Position numbers and translations under genes: made by a program. A DNA stretch of 64,000 nucleotides from an uncultured Pseudomonadota bacterium (GTDB taxonomy: Bacteria > Myxococcota_A > UBA796 > GCA-2862545). Positions 1 to 8,904 of this stretch are shown in pieces. The notes beneath the pieces are model-generated. The model was not told the DNA's origin. It saw only the letters and a list, made by a program, of their open reading frames with translations, and made no database searches. Where the stretch lies: the NCBI GenBank assembly GCA_913061235.1, contig CAJXTB010000020.1:55000-118999 (forward strand), read 5' to 3'. Every line of letters begins with the position of its first letter. Position 1 is the stretch's first letter.

Positions 1-908
1 GCGGTGCCAGCGTCAACCGGGCACTCGTCGTCACCGTCGAGAACACCGTCTTCGTCATTGTCTGGATCGGGACAGCCGTCTTCGTCTTGGAAGTTGTCCG
101 ATTCGCCTTCGGCGTCATCTGGACATTCGTCTGCGAGGTCGAGAATGCCGTCTTGGTCGTTGTCTTCGTCAACGCAGCCGTCGTCGTCCTGGAAGCCGTC
201 GAGGTCTTCGGCAACCGCTGGACAGGCGTCGCGTGAGTCGCTGATGCCGTCACCGTCGGTGTCTTTGCCGCCGCCAATGAGGAAGTCGAGACCAGCGGTC
301 CACTCCCACTGGATGAGCGTGTCACCGTGGTTGTTGAATCGTTCGCTACCGAAGTTCGCAACGATCTTGTAGTCGGTGCGAAGCATCAGGTGGTTGCCAA
401 CGGGGAACTGCACACCGGGACCGGCCTTGACCACAAAGTCAATGTCCGGGTTGGGGATGGCGTAGGCGAGCAACTCGGGATCGCTGACGTTCTTGTACAG
501 AACACCAAGGCCGACCGAGAGGAACGGCTGGATCGGGCTGACCCGGGTGCCAGCAACGACGGGATTGCCGTCTTCCATGACGCGGTCGCCGTTTTCGTCA
601 CGTTCGTAACGGGGCAGTTGGTCGATAAGAATGCCGCGGAAGCCCAGAGTGGGGGTCAGCGCCGTGTATGGGACGGCCTGCGTGCGCGTCTCACCCATGG
701 AAATACCGAGGTCGAACTCGGCGATGCCGTTTTCGGTGAACTCGTAGCCAATGCGTGGGTTCACAGTCCACGTGGTGCCGAGGGCCTCCAGTGGGTCAGT
801 GATAAAGACGCCGCCACCAACTCCGATGAGGAGTGCTCCTTCGTCAGCGTGGGCGAAGGAAGGGGCGATAGCGAGGGAGAGCGTTGCGGCGGTGAGCAGC
901 AGTCTCAT
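1..908 (-). CDS. Outer-membrane beta-barrel protein with thrombospondin type 3 repeats (partial)
   Basis: The gene reads leftward and runs off the window, so only about 302 N-terminal codons are visible. It starts at an ATG preceded by GGAGG. Residues 1-21 form a clear signal peptide ending in AHA. Residues 22 to about 210 alternate polar and aromatic residues as in an eight-stranded outer-membrane barrel (for example [20 protein letters not shown]). From about residue 215 come calcium-binding type 3 repeats such as [30 protein letters not shown] and [15 protein letters not shown]. In known OmpA-family proteins this linker usually leads to a C-terminal peptidoglycan-binding OmpA domain, which would lie outside the window; that part is inferred. 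Probable role: outer-membrane structural protein tethered to the cell wall. Confidence 0.85.
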   Translation of the reverse strand, partial: MRLLLTAATLSLAIAPSFAHADEGALLIGVGGGVFITDPLEALGTTWTVNPRIGYEFTENGIAEFDLGISMGETRTQAVPYTALTPTLGFRGILIDQLPRYERDENGDRVMEDGNPVVAGTRVSPIQPFLSVGLGVLYKNVSDPELLAYAIPNPDIDFVVKAGPGVQFPVGNHLMLRTDYKIVANFGSERFNNHGDTLIQWEWTAGLDFLIGGGKDTDGDGISDSRDACPAVAEDLDGFQDDDGCVDEDNDQDGILDLADECPDDAEGESDNFQDEDGCPDPDNDEDGVLDGDDECPVDAGT

Positions 909-1109
909 AGGGGGACCTCCGAAAAGGCGGCTCATTAACCCGAATGAGCGTTGAGGCCCGTTTCAGGTCGCCGCTAAGTGAAACCCATGCAGTGGGATGG
1001 GTTGGATGACGTCTGTGCCAGCGCTGATGGGTGCCCCAATCCAGGGGATTGTTTAGTCGGCGTGACATTCAGGTGAGAGAGTGCGATAGAGTCCCAGCGG
1101 AGGCCTCCG

Positions 1110-2069
1110 GTGTACGAGCTTCATTTGCAGAGAAAGGGCGGAACTGTCTACGTCCATCGTGTCGGGGTCATGCCCGTACAGATCGGCCGCGCGCCCAACA
1201 ACGACTTGGTGCTGTCCGATCCTATGGTGTCGCAGCAGCACGCCGTAGTTTGGGTACAAGACGACAAGCTTCACGTGCGTGACCTGGCGAGCAGGAACGG
1301 CGTGTTCATTGGAGATGACCGTGTTGTCGGCACCAGCTCTGTGGTGGACAACGCGTCCCTGAAGATCGGTCCGGACATCAGCATTCGTGCCGTGCGGACT
1401 GGCCCAACGTGTACCCAGCAGACCGTTGGGTTTGTTGTGGAAGACGAGACCACGGGCATCGCCGTTACCGTCGCCTTTGACCGCTTCTATGTGGGCAGCG
1501 CAGACGAATCCGACATTCTGATCGAAGGCGCCGCCGAACGTGCTGCAACCTTGCTCGTTCACGAAAACGGTGAAGTCTGGCTCGGAACAGATGAAGACGA
1601 ACGTCAGATCTCGGTGGGCGAGAGCTTCAAGGTAGGCGGCCATACGCTGACCCTGCGTGCCGGTGACGCCCTTCAGGCGCCCACAGCCCAGCCGCGCAAC
1701 GACCGCTACCCCTACGCGATTGTGGCCACGCTCTCAGGGGCGACCGGACCAGAGGCTACGGTCCGCAATGTCGCATCTGGCCATGAGTACAAGGTAGACG
1801 CCGAGAACCGCGCAATCTTGCTGTATCTGCTCGCTCGACAGGTCAAGCGAGACCGCACGGAAGGTCTACCGCCTGGCGACATTGGCTGGGCCACAGATGA
1901 CGACGTTCGCTTGGGCGTTTGGGGTCGTGGAGCCGGGGAGGACAATAAGCTGCATGTCCTCGTGTACCGGCTGCGAAATGAGCTGAAGAAAGCTGGTTTT
2001 GACCCATGGTTCATCGAAAAACGCCGCAAGTACATCCGCGCTCGAATCGCTGGCGCCGAAATCGGCTAG
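1110..2069 (+). CDS. FHA domain protein with C-terminal winged-helix DNA-binding domain
   Basis: 319 aa, starting at GTG with GCGGAGG seven bases upstream. The N-terminal forkhead-associated domain shows its hallmarks: IGR at residues 25-27, SQQH at about 42-45 and RNG at about 62-64, so it should bind a phosphothreonine peptide. The middle (about 110-195) resembles a second, degenerate FHA-like fold. The C-terminal 100 residues contain VYRLRNELKKAGF and a terminal beta hairpin (RRKYIRARI), the pattern of an OmpR/SARP-type winged helix. There is no signal peptide or membrane segment, so it is cytoplasmic. The likely role is a transcription regulator that reads Ser/Thr kinase signals; the target genes are unknown. 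A ferredoxin gene follows after 68 bases. Confidence 0.85.
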   Translation: MYELHLQRKGGTVYVHRVGVMPVQIGRAPNNDLVLSDPMVSQQHAVVWVQDDKLHVRDLASRNGVFIGDDRVVGTSSVVDNASLKIGPDISIRAVRTGPTCTQQTVGFVVEDETTGIAVTVAFDRFYVGSADESDILIEGAAERAATLLVHENGEVWLGTDEDERQISVGESFKVGGHTLTLRAGDALQAPTAQPRNDRYPYAIVATLSGATGPEATVRNVASGHEYKVDAENRAILLYLLARQVKRDRTEGLPPGDIGWATDDDVRLGVWGRGAGEDNKLHVLVYRLRNELKKAGFDPWFIEKRRKYIRARIAGAEIG

Positions 2070-2137
2070 CTCGGAACAACGCTGGACGGTGCGCATTTAC
2101 GAAGACCCGTTAGTGGGCGCGTCTCTCGGAGTGTGCC

Positions 2138-2449
2138 ATGTCGTATATCGTTACCGACAACTGTCAGAAGTGTCGTTTCACCGACTGTGTTGAAGTCTGC
2201 CCGGTGGATTGCTTCTACGCAGACGACAAGATGTTGTACATCCATCCGGACGAATGCATTGACTGTGGTGCGTGTGAGCCGGCCTGCCCGGTCGAAGCCA
2301 TCCTGCCAGACGACTCCATGTCGGCCGACCAGGAAAAGTGGTTCGAGATCAACCGCATCAAGAGCGAGTCGGACGACACCTACAACATCACTGAGACCGA
2401 GACTCCGTTGCCGACTGCTGAAGCGCGCAAGAAAGAGCTCGGCCTGTAG
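2138..2449 (+). CDS. fdxA: Seven-iron ferredoxin, FdxA type
   Basis: 103 aa. The N-terminal half carries the cysteine pattern of 3Fe-4S/4Fe-4S ferredoxins of the Azotobacter FdI/FdxA family: [19 protein letters not shown] followed by [16 protein letters not shown]. The C-terminal tail with [10 protein letters not shown] is also typical of this family, and the length matches. It is a small cytoplasmic electron carrier; the redox partner cannot be read from the neighbours. The ATG has GGAG upstream. It is convergent with the next minus-strand gene with only 12 bases between the stop codons. Confidence 0.95.
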   Translation: MSYIVTDNCQKCRFTDCVEVCPVDCFYADDKMLYIHPDECIDCGACEPACPVEAILPDDSMSADQEKWFEINRIKSESDDTYNITETETPLPTAEARKKELGL

Positions 2450-2461
2450 AGTGCGCCGCGT

Positions 2462-4543
2462 CTAGCGCAAGAAGGGTCGGATCTGCTTGATGATGAGCCG
2501 ACCGTCTTCGAGCACTTTCCACTCGGTGTCGAGCAACACGGTGCGTCCGTCGGGTACGGGCTCATCGATCGGCCACTGCTGTTCAATACGGTGCAGGGCG
2601 AGGGCGAGGTCCGTCAGCTGCTGGCTTGTGAGCACGATGCCGGAGCCGACAGTACTCTGCCGAATGCGTTGAATGTCTGTCACCTCGCCACTGGTCGAGA
2701 CGGTGACGAAGGTCTTTTCGGGCGCCACGCCGGGCTCGGCACTGACCACGTCCCACTCACCGAACTGGGCGTTGACCAGTGTTCGGTCGTCATCGGCGGT
2801 CGGATTTCCGGTGAAGGCAACGATGTTGGCCTGTTCGTCTTTGCTGCGCGTGTTGACGAGCACGCCCATGGCTACGTTTTCATGACTGATGCCGTACCAG
2901 TCCCGTTCTTCCCAGGCCTCTACGTTCCACGTTGAAGCCCACACCTTGCGCAGTCCGCGCGCGATGGTGCGTTCGTTGTCTTGGTCGGGGTCACACAGGC
3001 TCGGTCCGTCGCTGTCGGTGTCGAGGGTATCGGCAAGGCAGACGCTCGTTGAGTCGTACAGGCCGGCGCCGTTGAATGTGAGTGCGTCTTCGGCATTGCT
3101 GCTGCTGCGAAAGCGAACCATCACCTCATCGCTGTCCCAGACATCCGTGATGGCCGTGGCGAGAATCTCCTCCAGAACAGGGTCGACGGGGGCGTCTCGC
3201 ATGGCGTCGCGTAGGTCGTCTAGGCGGTCGCGTCGTACAGTCGCGTCGGTCAGGAACAGGTCGTCCACATGCCAGGCATCGAGGGTCTCTTGGAACGTGT
3301 ACTCGGCCGCGCCGTCGCCTAGGTCCACCGTCCAAGATGTGGTCTCAACAAACCGGATGTACCAGTAGAAGGGCACAACGAAGCCAGTCAACTGAATGCT
3401 CGGGTCGGTCAGCTGGTACAGCTGCGCAAGATTTGTTCCCTTGGAGCCGAAGGTCGACACGGCACCACGGCGGTCGGTTGCTGAGCGCACTGAGACGTCT
3501 AAGAGCTCGACGGTATCGGCAAAAGCGGCGTTTGGTGACGGCAGGATGATGGGGTCAGGACGTAGCTCGATCCAGAAGATCTCAGCTTCCTCCGGTGTTG
3601 CTGGGCGCACGGTGTAGCCACGTGGGCCGCATGTGAGGGCGACCAGCTGACCTTCCCACTCCGAGAACGCGTCGAGTGGCTCACGAACGTAGCAGTTCGG
3701 GGTTCCGCGTCCGGCGGAGCGCACGTTGAGGTGCGACAGTTCCCCTTGGCGTGTGCCGGTGACTGCGCCTGCGATGGGGCGCTCCACGTCGAACGGGGCT
3801 TCGTCCAAGATTAGCAGGTCTTGGTAGCTGAACGAGGCGTCTTCGGTGGCCTGGGCGAACTGCTGGGCGTCGTACAAGCGCACGGTGCCGATGCCGGTCC
3901 CTTGGGTGTAGGCCTCGTAGGGCAGGCTGTCGTCGAGGGTGTGAATCGGAAAGTCTGTTTCGCCCCAGGAATCTGCGGCGTCACGCTGTAGCCTGGAGTT
4001 GGGCACCCAGAACAGGGGACGAATGCCCATGCGCGAGGCGATGTCGTCGTACAGAGCGTGCACCTGTTCTTCGGTCAGCACGGCGTCGACATCGCTGGGG
4101 TCGTCCCAGATGGTGAACCCAAAGTAGCTGGCATCGCGGTCAACAAACTCGACAAGGTCGCCGCTGAAGTACTCGCGGTCGACGGGATCGAGAACCATGC
4201 GGGAGTATTCGGTGTGGGTCAGCCCGGGAAACGCGTCTGGAAAGGCAGCGGCAAGCATCTCCCAGTGCAGCGTGTACGTGTTCATGTCCAAGAACAGGGT
4301 GTCTTGAATGTACGAGTCAGGATTCGCGGGGGCAAGCCACTTGGTATTGCCGCGCCGATCAATGATGGTACTGGGTCGACTTAGCGAGTCCCAGTCTTCG
4401 ATATCCGCGATGTTGTGAACGCACGCACGGGCACCGACCCGCTCATTCGCGACGTCGCAGGGCAAGTCTTCCAGCGGCGGGACCGGGGGTGTCTTGCACC
4501 CAACGAAGAGCACGGCGAGAGCGATGATGTGTTGGACCGACAC
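2462..4543 (-). CDS. Exported lipoprotein with PEP-synthase/glucan-water-dikinase-like domains in permuted order
   Basis: 693 aa, starting at GTG with GGAG five bases upstream. A hydrophobic N-terminus ends in FVGC (Cys16), a plausible lipobox. Residues about 245-290 resemble the swivelling phosphohistidine domain of PEP-utilising enzymes, with GELSH placing the candidate catalytic His at 271. From about residue 364 a nucleotide-binding region of the PPDK/PEP-synthase N-terminal type follows: SKGTNLAQL (367-375), VRFRSSSNAEDA (476-487), VAFTGNP (575-581) and a C-terminal TEWKVLEDGRLIIKQIRPF. The order His domain then ATP-grasp is that of glucan water dikinases, not of PEP synthase. Domain names come from motif similarity. 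Odd: the protein appears to be exported, where ATP is scarce, and substitutions in the glycine-rich part suggest it may not be a normal kinase. Confidence 0.75.
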   Translation of the reverse strand: MSVQHIIALAVLFVGCKTPPVPPLEDLPCDVANERVGARACVHNIADIEDWDSLSRPSTIIDRRGNTKWLAPANPDSYIQDTLFLDMNTYTLHWEMLAAAFPDAFPGLTHTEYSRMVLDPVDREYFSGDLVEFVDRDASYFGFTIWDDPSDVDAVLTEEQVHALYDDIASRMGIRPLFWVPNSRLQRDAADSWGETDFPIHTLDDSLPYEAYTQGTGIGTVRLYDAQQFAQATEDASFSYQDLLILDEAPFDVERPIAGAVTGTRQGELSHLNVRSAGRGTPNCYVREPLDAFSEWEGQLVALTCGPRGYTVRPATPEEAEIFWIELRPDPIILPSPNAAFADTVELLDVSVRSATDRRGAVSTFGSKGTNLAQLYQLTDPSIQLTGFVVPFYWYIRFVETTSWTVDLGDGAAEYTFQETLDAWHVDDLFLTDATVRRDRLDDLRDAMRDAPVDPVLEEILATAITDVWDSDEVMVRFRSSSNAEDALTFNGAGLYDSTSVCLADTLDTDSDGPSLCDPDQDNERTIARGLRKVWASTWNVEAWEERDWYGISHENVAMGVLVNTRSKDEQANIVAFTGNPTADDDRTLVNAQFGEWDVVSAEPGVAPEKTFVTVSTSGEVTDIQRIRQSTVGSGIVLTSQQLTDLALALHRIEQQWPIDEPVPDGRTVLLDTEWKVLEDGRLIIKQIRPFLR

Positions 4544-4677
4544 GAGGACTCCGGGGAACGCTCACCTAGTGTGCACGCTCTATGCCAAGGGCTCAGAGCA
4601 CGAGTGGGACGGTACCTTAGAGGGTACGGACTCGCCGGACTCGCGACAATCGTGACACCGCTGTCCGGCCGCCTGGA

Positions 4678-6189
4678 CTACTCGTCGTCTGAACCACGCT
4701 TGCGACGTCGAGGACGCTTACCCGCCGAATCGCTGCTTGAACGACGCTTGGGACGCTTTGTGGGAGCCTCTGCTTTGGCGTCGTCTGCGGGGGCATCCTC
4801 CACCTGGGCGTCCTCGACCTTGGCGTCGTCGTCGCTCGCTGCTCCACGTCTACGTGGACGCTTGGGCGTGTCTCCGTCGTCATCACTGCTCGGCCGGCGC
4901 CGGGGACGCTTGGGTGCTTCAGTGGAGTCTTCAGCGTCGTCCTCCGTCTTTGCGGTTGGGCGACGCCGGGGGCGCTTGGGGGCTTCGTCTTCAGCGCTGT
5001 CGTCTGCACTCGGCCGACGCCGAGGGCGCTTGGGCTTGGCCTCTTCTTCGGTGGCCTTCGCATCCGTACGACGCCGGGGGCGCTTGGGCTTGTTGTCCTC
5101 GACGACCTCTGCAATCGGCTCCACAGCTTCGGTGGCCTTGGCTTTGCCCTTACGACCCCGTCCGCCGCGGCTCTCCCACCGGTCGTCCGTCTCTGCGGCA
5201 CGCTCAATGGCCTCTTGTACAGCCTTTTGCCCGCGTGGCCGAATGGCACGACCCGCAACAGGAATGGCGCGGGTATCGTCCACTGATTTGAGTGCGGTGC
5301 CGCGCTTGCTGGTGTGCACTTTCTGCGCACACTCTGCCAATGTATCGCCGGGTAGACCGGCATCCAGCAGTCCTTCACAGGCGGCAACAAAGTCTTCTGG
5401 GCTGTCAAAGCGATTGCGTGGGTCGAAGTTGAGGGCGTAGGCCAGAACTTCTGCGACCGGCTTGCCCATCTTCTTGGCTTGCTTGTTGATGAGCTGGGGC
5501 AGGGCACCAGACTCAAGACTCTTGCGAATGTCAGTGACTGAGCCGTCCAAGAGCGGCACACCGAGAATCATCTCAGCGGCAATCAGCGCCAGTGAGCACA
5601 GGTCGGCTTGGGCGTCCTCTGGTGCACCCATGGCGCGTTCAGGCGGTGCGTAGCGCCAGGTATCGGCCTGTGTTGGGTAGCTGTCGTCTTCGCGGAACTT
5701 GAGTAGCTCTGGCGAGATCAGCCCATAGCCAATGATCTGCAGCTCACCGTCTGCGCGGACCAGCACTCGCCAAGGCGTCAGGTCGCCATGGGAAAACACG
5801 CCTTGGTCAGCGCCTGTCTCCGCGGCTTCTCCCAAGATCATACCGCCAAGAAAACACAGCTCGACTGCGGCGCGCACACCGGCGGCCTTCTTGGTCTTGC
5901 GAGACGTAGAGAGGATTTCAGCAACGGAGCGGGCATGTCCGGTTGGGTATAGAAGAATGCCTTCTTTCGGAAGGTAGGCACTCAGCTCCACCAGGCCCGT
6001 AACCATGGGGAATTCCATGAAGCTGCGCGCAAGTTCGATACTCTGCGACAGAACTGGCATGTCCCGGTACGGTTCGTCTAGGCGAATCGCGGTGACGAGC
6101 GGACCGTCTTCTGGGTTGAGCTCAACAAGTTGAGCGGTAGGACCATCGACTGTACGACCAGTCACCATCATGTCTGCAAGAGTTTCCAT
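4678..6189 (-). CDS. Protein-kinase-like pseudokinase with arginine-rich repeat tail
   Basis: 503 aa. Residues about 30-290 follow the fold of a Ser/Thr kinase: the catalytic loop is HGDLTPWR (134-141), the DFG position reads GYGL (154-157), and APPE at 181-184 matches the APE motif. The metal-binding Asn of the catalytic loop is Arg141, the DFG Asp is Gly154, and no glycine loop or VAIK lysine is evident, so it is probably catalytically dead. Residues about 345-503 are a disordered tail with six KRPRRR copies and one KRPKRR, separated by Asp/Glu/Ala/Ser-rich spacers. The tail could bind nucleic acid or another acidic partner; that is inference. There is no signal peptide. The upstream gene on the same strand is on the far side of a divergent promoter region, so it looks monocistronic. 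Confidence 0.8.
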   Translation of the reverse strand: METLADMMVTGRTVDGPTAQLVELNPEDGPLVTAIRLDEPYRDMPVLSQSIELARSFMEFPMVTGLVELSAYLPKEGILLYPTGHARSVAEILSTSRKTKKAAGVRAAVELCFLGGMILGEAAETGADQGVFSHGDLTPWRVLVRADGELQIIGYGLISPELLKFREDDSYPTQADTWRYAPPERAMGAPEDAQADLCSLALIAAEMILGVPLLDGSVTDIRKSLESGALPQLINKQAKKMGKPVAEVLAYALNFDPRNRFDSPEDFVAACEGLLDAGLPGDTLAECAQKVHTSKRGTALKSVDDTRAIPVAGRAIRPRGQKAVQEAIERAAETDDRWESRGGRGRKGKAKATEAVEPIAEVVEDNKPKRPRRRTDAKATEEEAKPKRPRRRPSADDSAEDEAPKRPRRRPTAKTEDDAEDSTEAPKRPRRRPSSDDDGDTPKRPRRRGAASDDDAKVEDAQVEDAPADDAKAEAPTKRPKRRSSSDSAGKRPRRRKRGSDDE

Positions 6190-6242
6190 CGCGCGTACAC
6201 TACCGCAGGTGAGCGGGTGAGGGGTGCGTTACGGCTCGGCGC

Positions 6243-7229
6243 ATGACTGTCTCCGAACGATTGACCGACAACCTTCGCCGCCAAGGGTGCGACGCGCGGG
6301 TCATCTCTACCGAACCTCTAGCCGGGGGCGCCTGCCAAGACTTGTTTCGCGTAGTCTTGGAGCGCGACGGTGTTGAGCAGACCTGGGTGTTGCGCAGTGA
6401 TGCGCGGACCTCGCTACCAGGCAGCATCTCGCGGGCTGATGAGTACCCTGTGGTGCACGCGGCGAATGCTGCGGGGGTTCCGACTCCAGCGGTGCGTTGG
6501 TTTGGCGAGGGCATCGTCCGCGAGGGGGCTGGCGCCTACATGATGGAGTGGCGCGAGGGCATTGCATTGGGGGGCAAGGTGACCCGGCACCCGTCTCTCG
6601 CTGCGGCGCGTGAGGTGCTACCCGAACAGCTCGCCCAGGCCTTGGCTATGATTCACAGTGTGACGCCGCCAGCTGGGTTGCAAGGGCCTGCAGATGGGCA
6701 GGGCTCGGCGGCGTGGTCGCTGTCGAAGCTTCGTGCGTCAATGGACCGCTTGCCGTCCGCTCGTCCAGACCTGGAGTTGGCGTTTTGTTGGCTGTCTGAG
6801 AACGCTCCAGAGGACCCCGTTGGATTGGTTCATGGCGACTTTCGCGTCGGCAACTTCCTCGTCGACAACACCGGACTCACCGCGGTGCTCGACTGGGAGT
6901 TCGCCCACCGAGGCAGCCCCTTCGAAGACATGGGCTGGCTGTCGGTGCGTGACTGGCGATTCGGCGTGCTGGACAAGCCCGTTGGCGGCTTGTGTGACCG
7001 CGCCGAGTTTTACGCGGCCTACGAAGCGGCCGGCGGCATTGCGGTGAATCCACAGTCCGTCCACTTCTGGGAGGTCTTTGGAAACCTGAGCTGGGCCACG
7101 GGCGCACTCTGGCAGACCCAGCGCTACCTAGACGGGGACTACGACTTTGAGCTGTTGGCCATTGGCCGGCGCACCGCGGAAATGACCTTCGAGGCCCTTC
7201 GCCTCATTGAGCGTGGGGTGTGGCAATGA
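6243..7229 (+). CDS. Aminoglycoside-phosphotransferase-fold kinase, LvaA / ACAD10-11 kinase-like
   Basis: 328 aa. The APH-family catalytic loop HGDFRVGN lies at 197-204 and the metal-binding DWE at 217-219, both intact. It is the first gene of a three-gene operon: its TGA overlaps the ATG of the next gene (ATGA). In Pseudomonas putida the same trio, LvaA-LvaB-LvaC, phosphorylates the 4-hydroxyl of 4-hydroxyacyl-CoA and then removes the phosphate to give an enoyl-CoA; animal ACAD10/ACAD11 fuse equivalent domains. From family and context the likely substrate is a 4-hydroxyacyl-CoA, not an antibiotic. The start is the first ATG, 53 bases from the divergent pseudokinase gene, so promoters for both probably share that gap. 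Confidence 0.85.
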   Translation: MTVSERLTDNLRRQGCDARVISTEPLAGGACQDLFRVVLERDGVEQTWVLRSDARTSLPGSISRADEYPVVHAANAAGVPTPAVRWFGEGIVREGAGAYMMEWREGIALGGKVTRHPSLAAAREVLPEQLAQALAMIHSVTPPAGLQGPADGQGSAAWSLSKLRASMDRLPSARPDLELAFCWLSENAPEDPVGLVHGDFRVGNFLVDNTGLTAVLDWEFAHRGSPFEDMGWLSVRDWRFGVLDKPVGGLCDRAEFYAAYEAAGGIAVNPQSVHFWEVFGNLSWATGALWQTQRYLDGDYDFELLAIGRRTAEMTFEALRLIERGVWQ

Positions 7230-7618
7230 CCAGCGGAGCGGATGCCAACGTGTTGCTGCAAGGTCTAGCGGTCTTTCTTGGAGAGACCGTCCGTCCGGCG
7301 ATTTCCGACAAGGGCCTGGCCTTTCGTGTGCGTATTGCCCAGCACATGGCCATGTCGCTTGCCTTCGAGCAACAGTTTGCCGAAGGTCACGACCGAGCCG
7401 CCCTTCGGCGGTTGTCTGTGCTGCTGTTTGAGGACGTCACCGTGTCCACAGCCGCGCAAGCCAAAGTGCGGCGGGTGGAGCTAGAGGCTCAGCTTGCCGC
7501 TGCCATTCGCGACGGGACCATCAGCCCAGATGCCGCCCGCCCTCATATTGAGCAGAGTCTTCGCGACGAACTCTCGTTCACCAATCCCGCTTTTGACCTG
7601 CGTAAGGACCTTCCATGA
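7226..7618 (+). CDS. DUF6285 protein, LvaB-like partner
   Basis: 130 aa starting at an ATG that overlaps the upstream stop; a GTG two codons earlier is possible. It is helical and soluble, with no membrane segment. The sequence and its position between an APH-type kinase and an acyl-CoA dehydrogenase match DUF6285/LvaB, the small subunit needed for LvaA activity in P. putida levulinate breakdown. No catalytic residues are evident, which fits a non-enzymatic partner. Its stop overlaps the next ATG, so the three proteins should be translationally coupled. Confidence 0.8.
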   Translation: MTSGADANVLLQGLAVFLGETVRPAISDKGLAFRVRIAQHMAMSLAFEQQFAEGHDRAALRRLSVLLFEDVTVSTAAQAKVRRVELEAQLAAAIRDGTISPDAARPHIEQSLRDELSFTNPAFDLRKDLP

Positions 7619-8811
7619 ACGACTTTCTTCTGACGCCTGAGCTCACCGCACTCCGCCGCGAGGTTCGCACGTTCGTAGACGAACACGTCATCCCCAACGA
7701 GGACGCGGTGCTCGCGGAAGATGCCAAGGGCGAGCGCACAACGCTGGACCGGCTTCAGGCGATTGCCAAAGAGGGCGGCCTGTGGACGCCCCACTTGCCG
7801 GTGGACGTGGGTGGCAGAGGCCTCGGCCCCATGGGCATGTGTGCGGTCTTCCGCGAGCTCGGCCGGTCTCCTGCTGGCGCACGTGCGTGCAACTGTGACG
7901 CTCCCGACCAAGGCAACATGGACCTGCTGCTTCGCGTGGCCTCGGAGTCGATTCGCGAGCGCTGGCTCGGCCCGCTGATTGCGGATGAGTCGACCAGTGC
8001 CTTCTGCATGACGGAGCCGGCTCCGGGTGCGGGCTCGGACCCCAGCAACTTGGCGACCACAGCCGTGCGAGACGGCGACGACTGGGTCATCAACGGCCAC
8101 AAGTGGTACTCCACGGGTGGTGGGAAAGCAGCTTTTCTCATTGTTATGGCCCGAACCAGTGAAGACAAGCGCAATGGCGCGAGCATGTTCGTGGTCGACC
8201 GCCACGCCGCAGGCATCGAGCACGTACGCGACATGAACACCATGAGCGAAGGCTTCTTGGCCCACCGCGAGGCTGAGTTCCTGTTCAAGGACGTGCGGGT
8301 GGGCGGAGACGCTATCCTGGGCCAGATCGGGGATGGTTTCTCACTGGCCCAGGCGCGCTTGGTGCCCGCCCGTCTGACCCACTGCATGCGCTGGCTCGGT
8401 CTGGCAGACCGCACGCTGGACATGTGTCGTGAGTACATCGGACGGCGGGTCAGTTTCGGCAAGCCACTGGCTCGTCATGGCGCCATTCAGCGCATGATTG
8501 CAGACAATGCCATGAAGATTCACCAGGGCAACCTGATGACCCTTCACTGTGCCACGCTTCTTGAGGCCGGCCTCGACAAGCAGGCGCGCCCGTACAGCTC
8601 CATGGCCAAGAACCAAGTAGCCAAGCTGCTCTGCCAGGTGTTGGACGACGCCATTCAGATGCACGGTGGACTCGGGTACAGCGACGACTTGCCCTTCGGT
8701 CGGTGGTACCGCAGCTCCCGTGCCGCGCGCATTGCGGACGGCCCCGATGAAGTCCACGAGATGGTCGTGGCCCGTGATTGGCTTGCCGGCAGGCTAAACT
8801 TGTTGGTGTGA
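7615..8811 (+). CDS. Acyl-CoA dehydrogenase family protein, LvaC / ACAD11-like
   Basis: 398 aa, standard length for the family. It shows CMTEPAPGAGSDPSN (the ADPG/FAD-binding loop), HKWYSTGG, IQMHGGLGYSDDLP near residue 347 and ADGPDEVHEMVVAR near the C-terminus, all diagnostic of acyl-CoA dehydrogenases. As the third gene of the ATGA-linked operon it most likely works like LvaC/ACAD11, converting a 4-phosphoacyl-CoA to a 2-enoyl-CoA for beta-oxidation, instead of a plain dehydrogenation. The dehydrogenase family call is firm; the specific reaction is inferred from context. Confidence 0.9.
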   Translation: MNDFLLTPELTALRREVRTFVDEHVIPNEDAVLAEDAKGERTTLDRLQAIAKEGGLWTPHLPVDVGGRGLGPMGMCAVFRELGRSPAGARACNCDAPDQGNMDLLLRVASESIRERWLGPLIADESTSAFCMTEPAPGAGSDPSNLATTAVRDGDDWVINGHKWYSTGGGKAAFLIVMARTSEDKRNGASMFVVDRHAAGIEHVRDMNTMSEGFLAHREAEFLFKDVRVGGDAILGQIGDGFSLAQARLVPARLTHCMRWLGLADRTLDMCREYIGRRVSFGKPLARHGAIQRMIADNAMKIHQGNLMTLHCATLLEAGLDKQARPYSSMAKNQVAKLLCQVLDDAIQMHGGLGYSDDLPFGRWYRSSRAARIADGPDEVHEMVVARDWLAGRLNLLV

Positions 8812-8904
8812 GCCGACACTTATGGAGGGAACGCCGCCGGGCTCTTCCATCACCGGCGTCGGCCACGTCCGTTGGGTGGGGCCGTCAATCGACCGGGAGT
8901 CTGC

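Noticed and set aside
327..938. 203-codon plus-strand frame
   Set aside because: Lies opposite the beta-barrel gene, which has a signal peptide, ribosome binding site and type 3 repeats; the plus frame has no recognisable feature.
4415..5440. Long plus-strand frame of 341 codons with Arg/Leu/Ser repeats
   Set aside because: It is the mirror of the pseudokinase tail; its repeats arise from the KRPRRR codons on the other strand, and it lacks a ribosome binding site and known domains.
6243..7229. Aminoglycoside resistance gene
   Set aside because: The APH fold is present, but the operon with DUF6285 and an acyl-CoA dehydrogenase fits the LvaA kinase, so resistance is unlikely.
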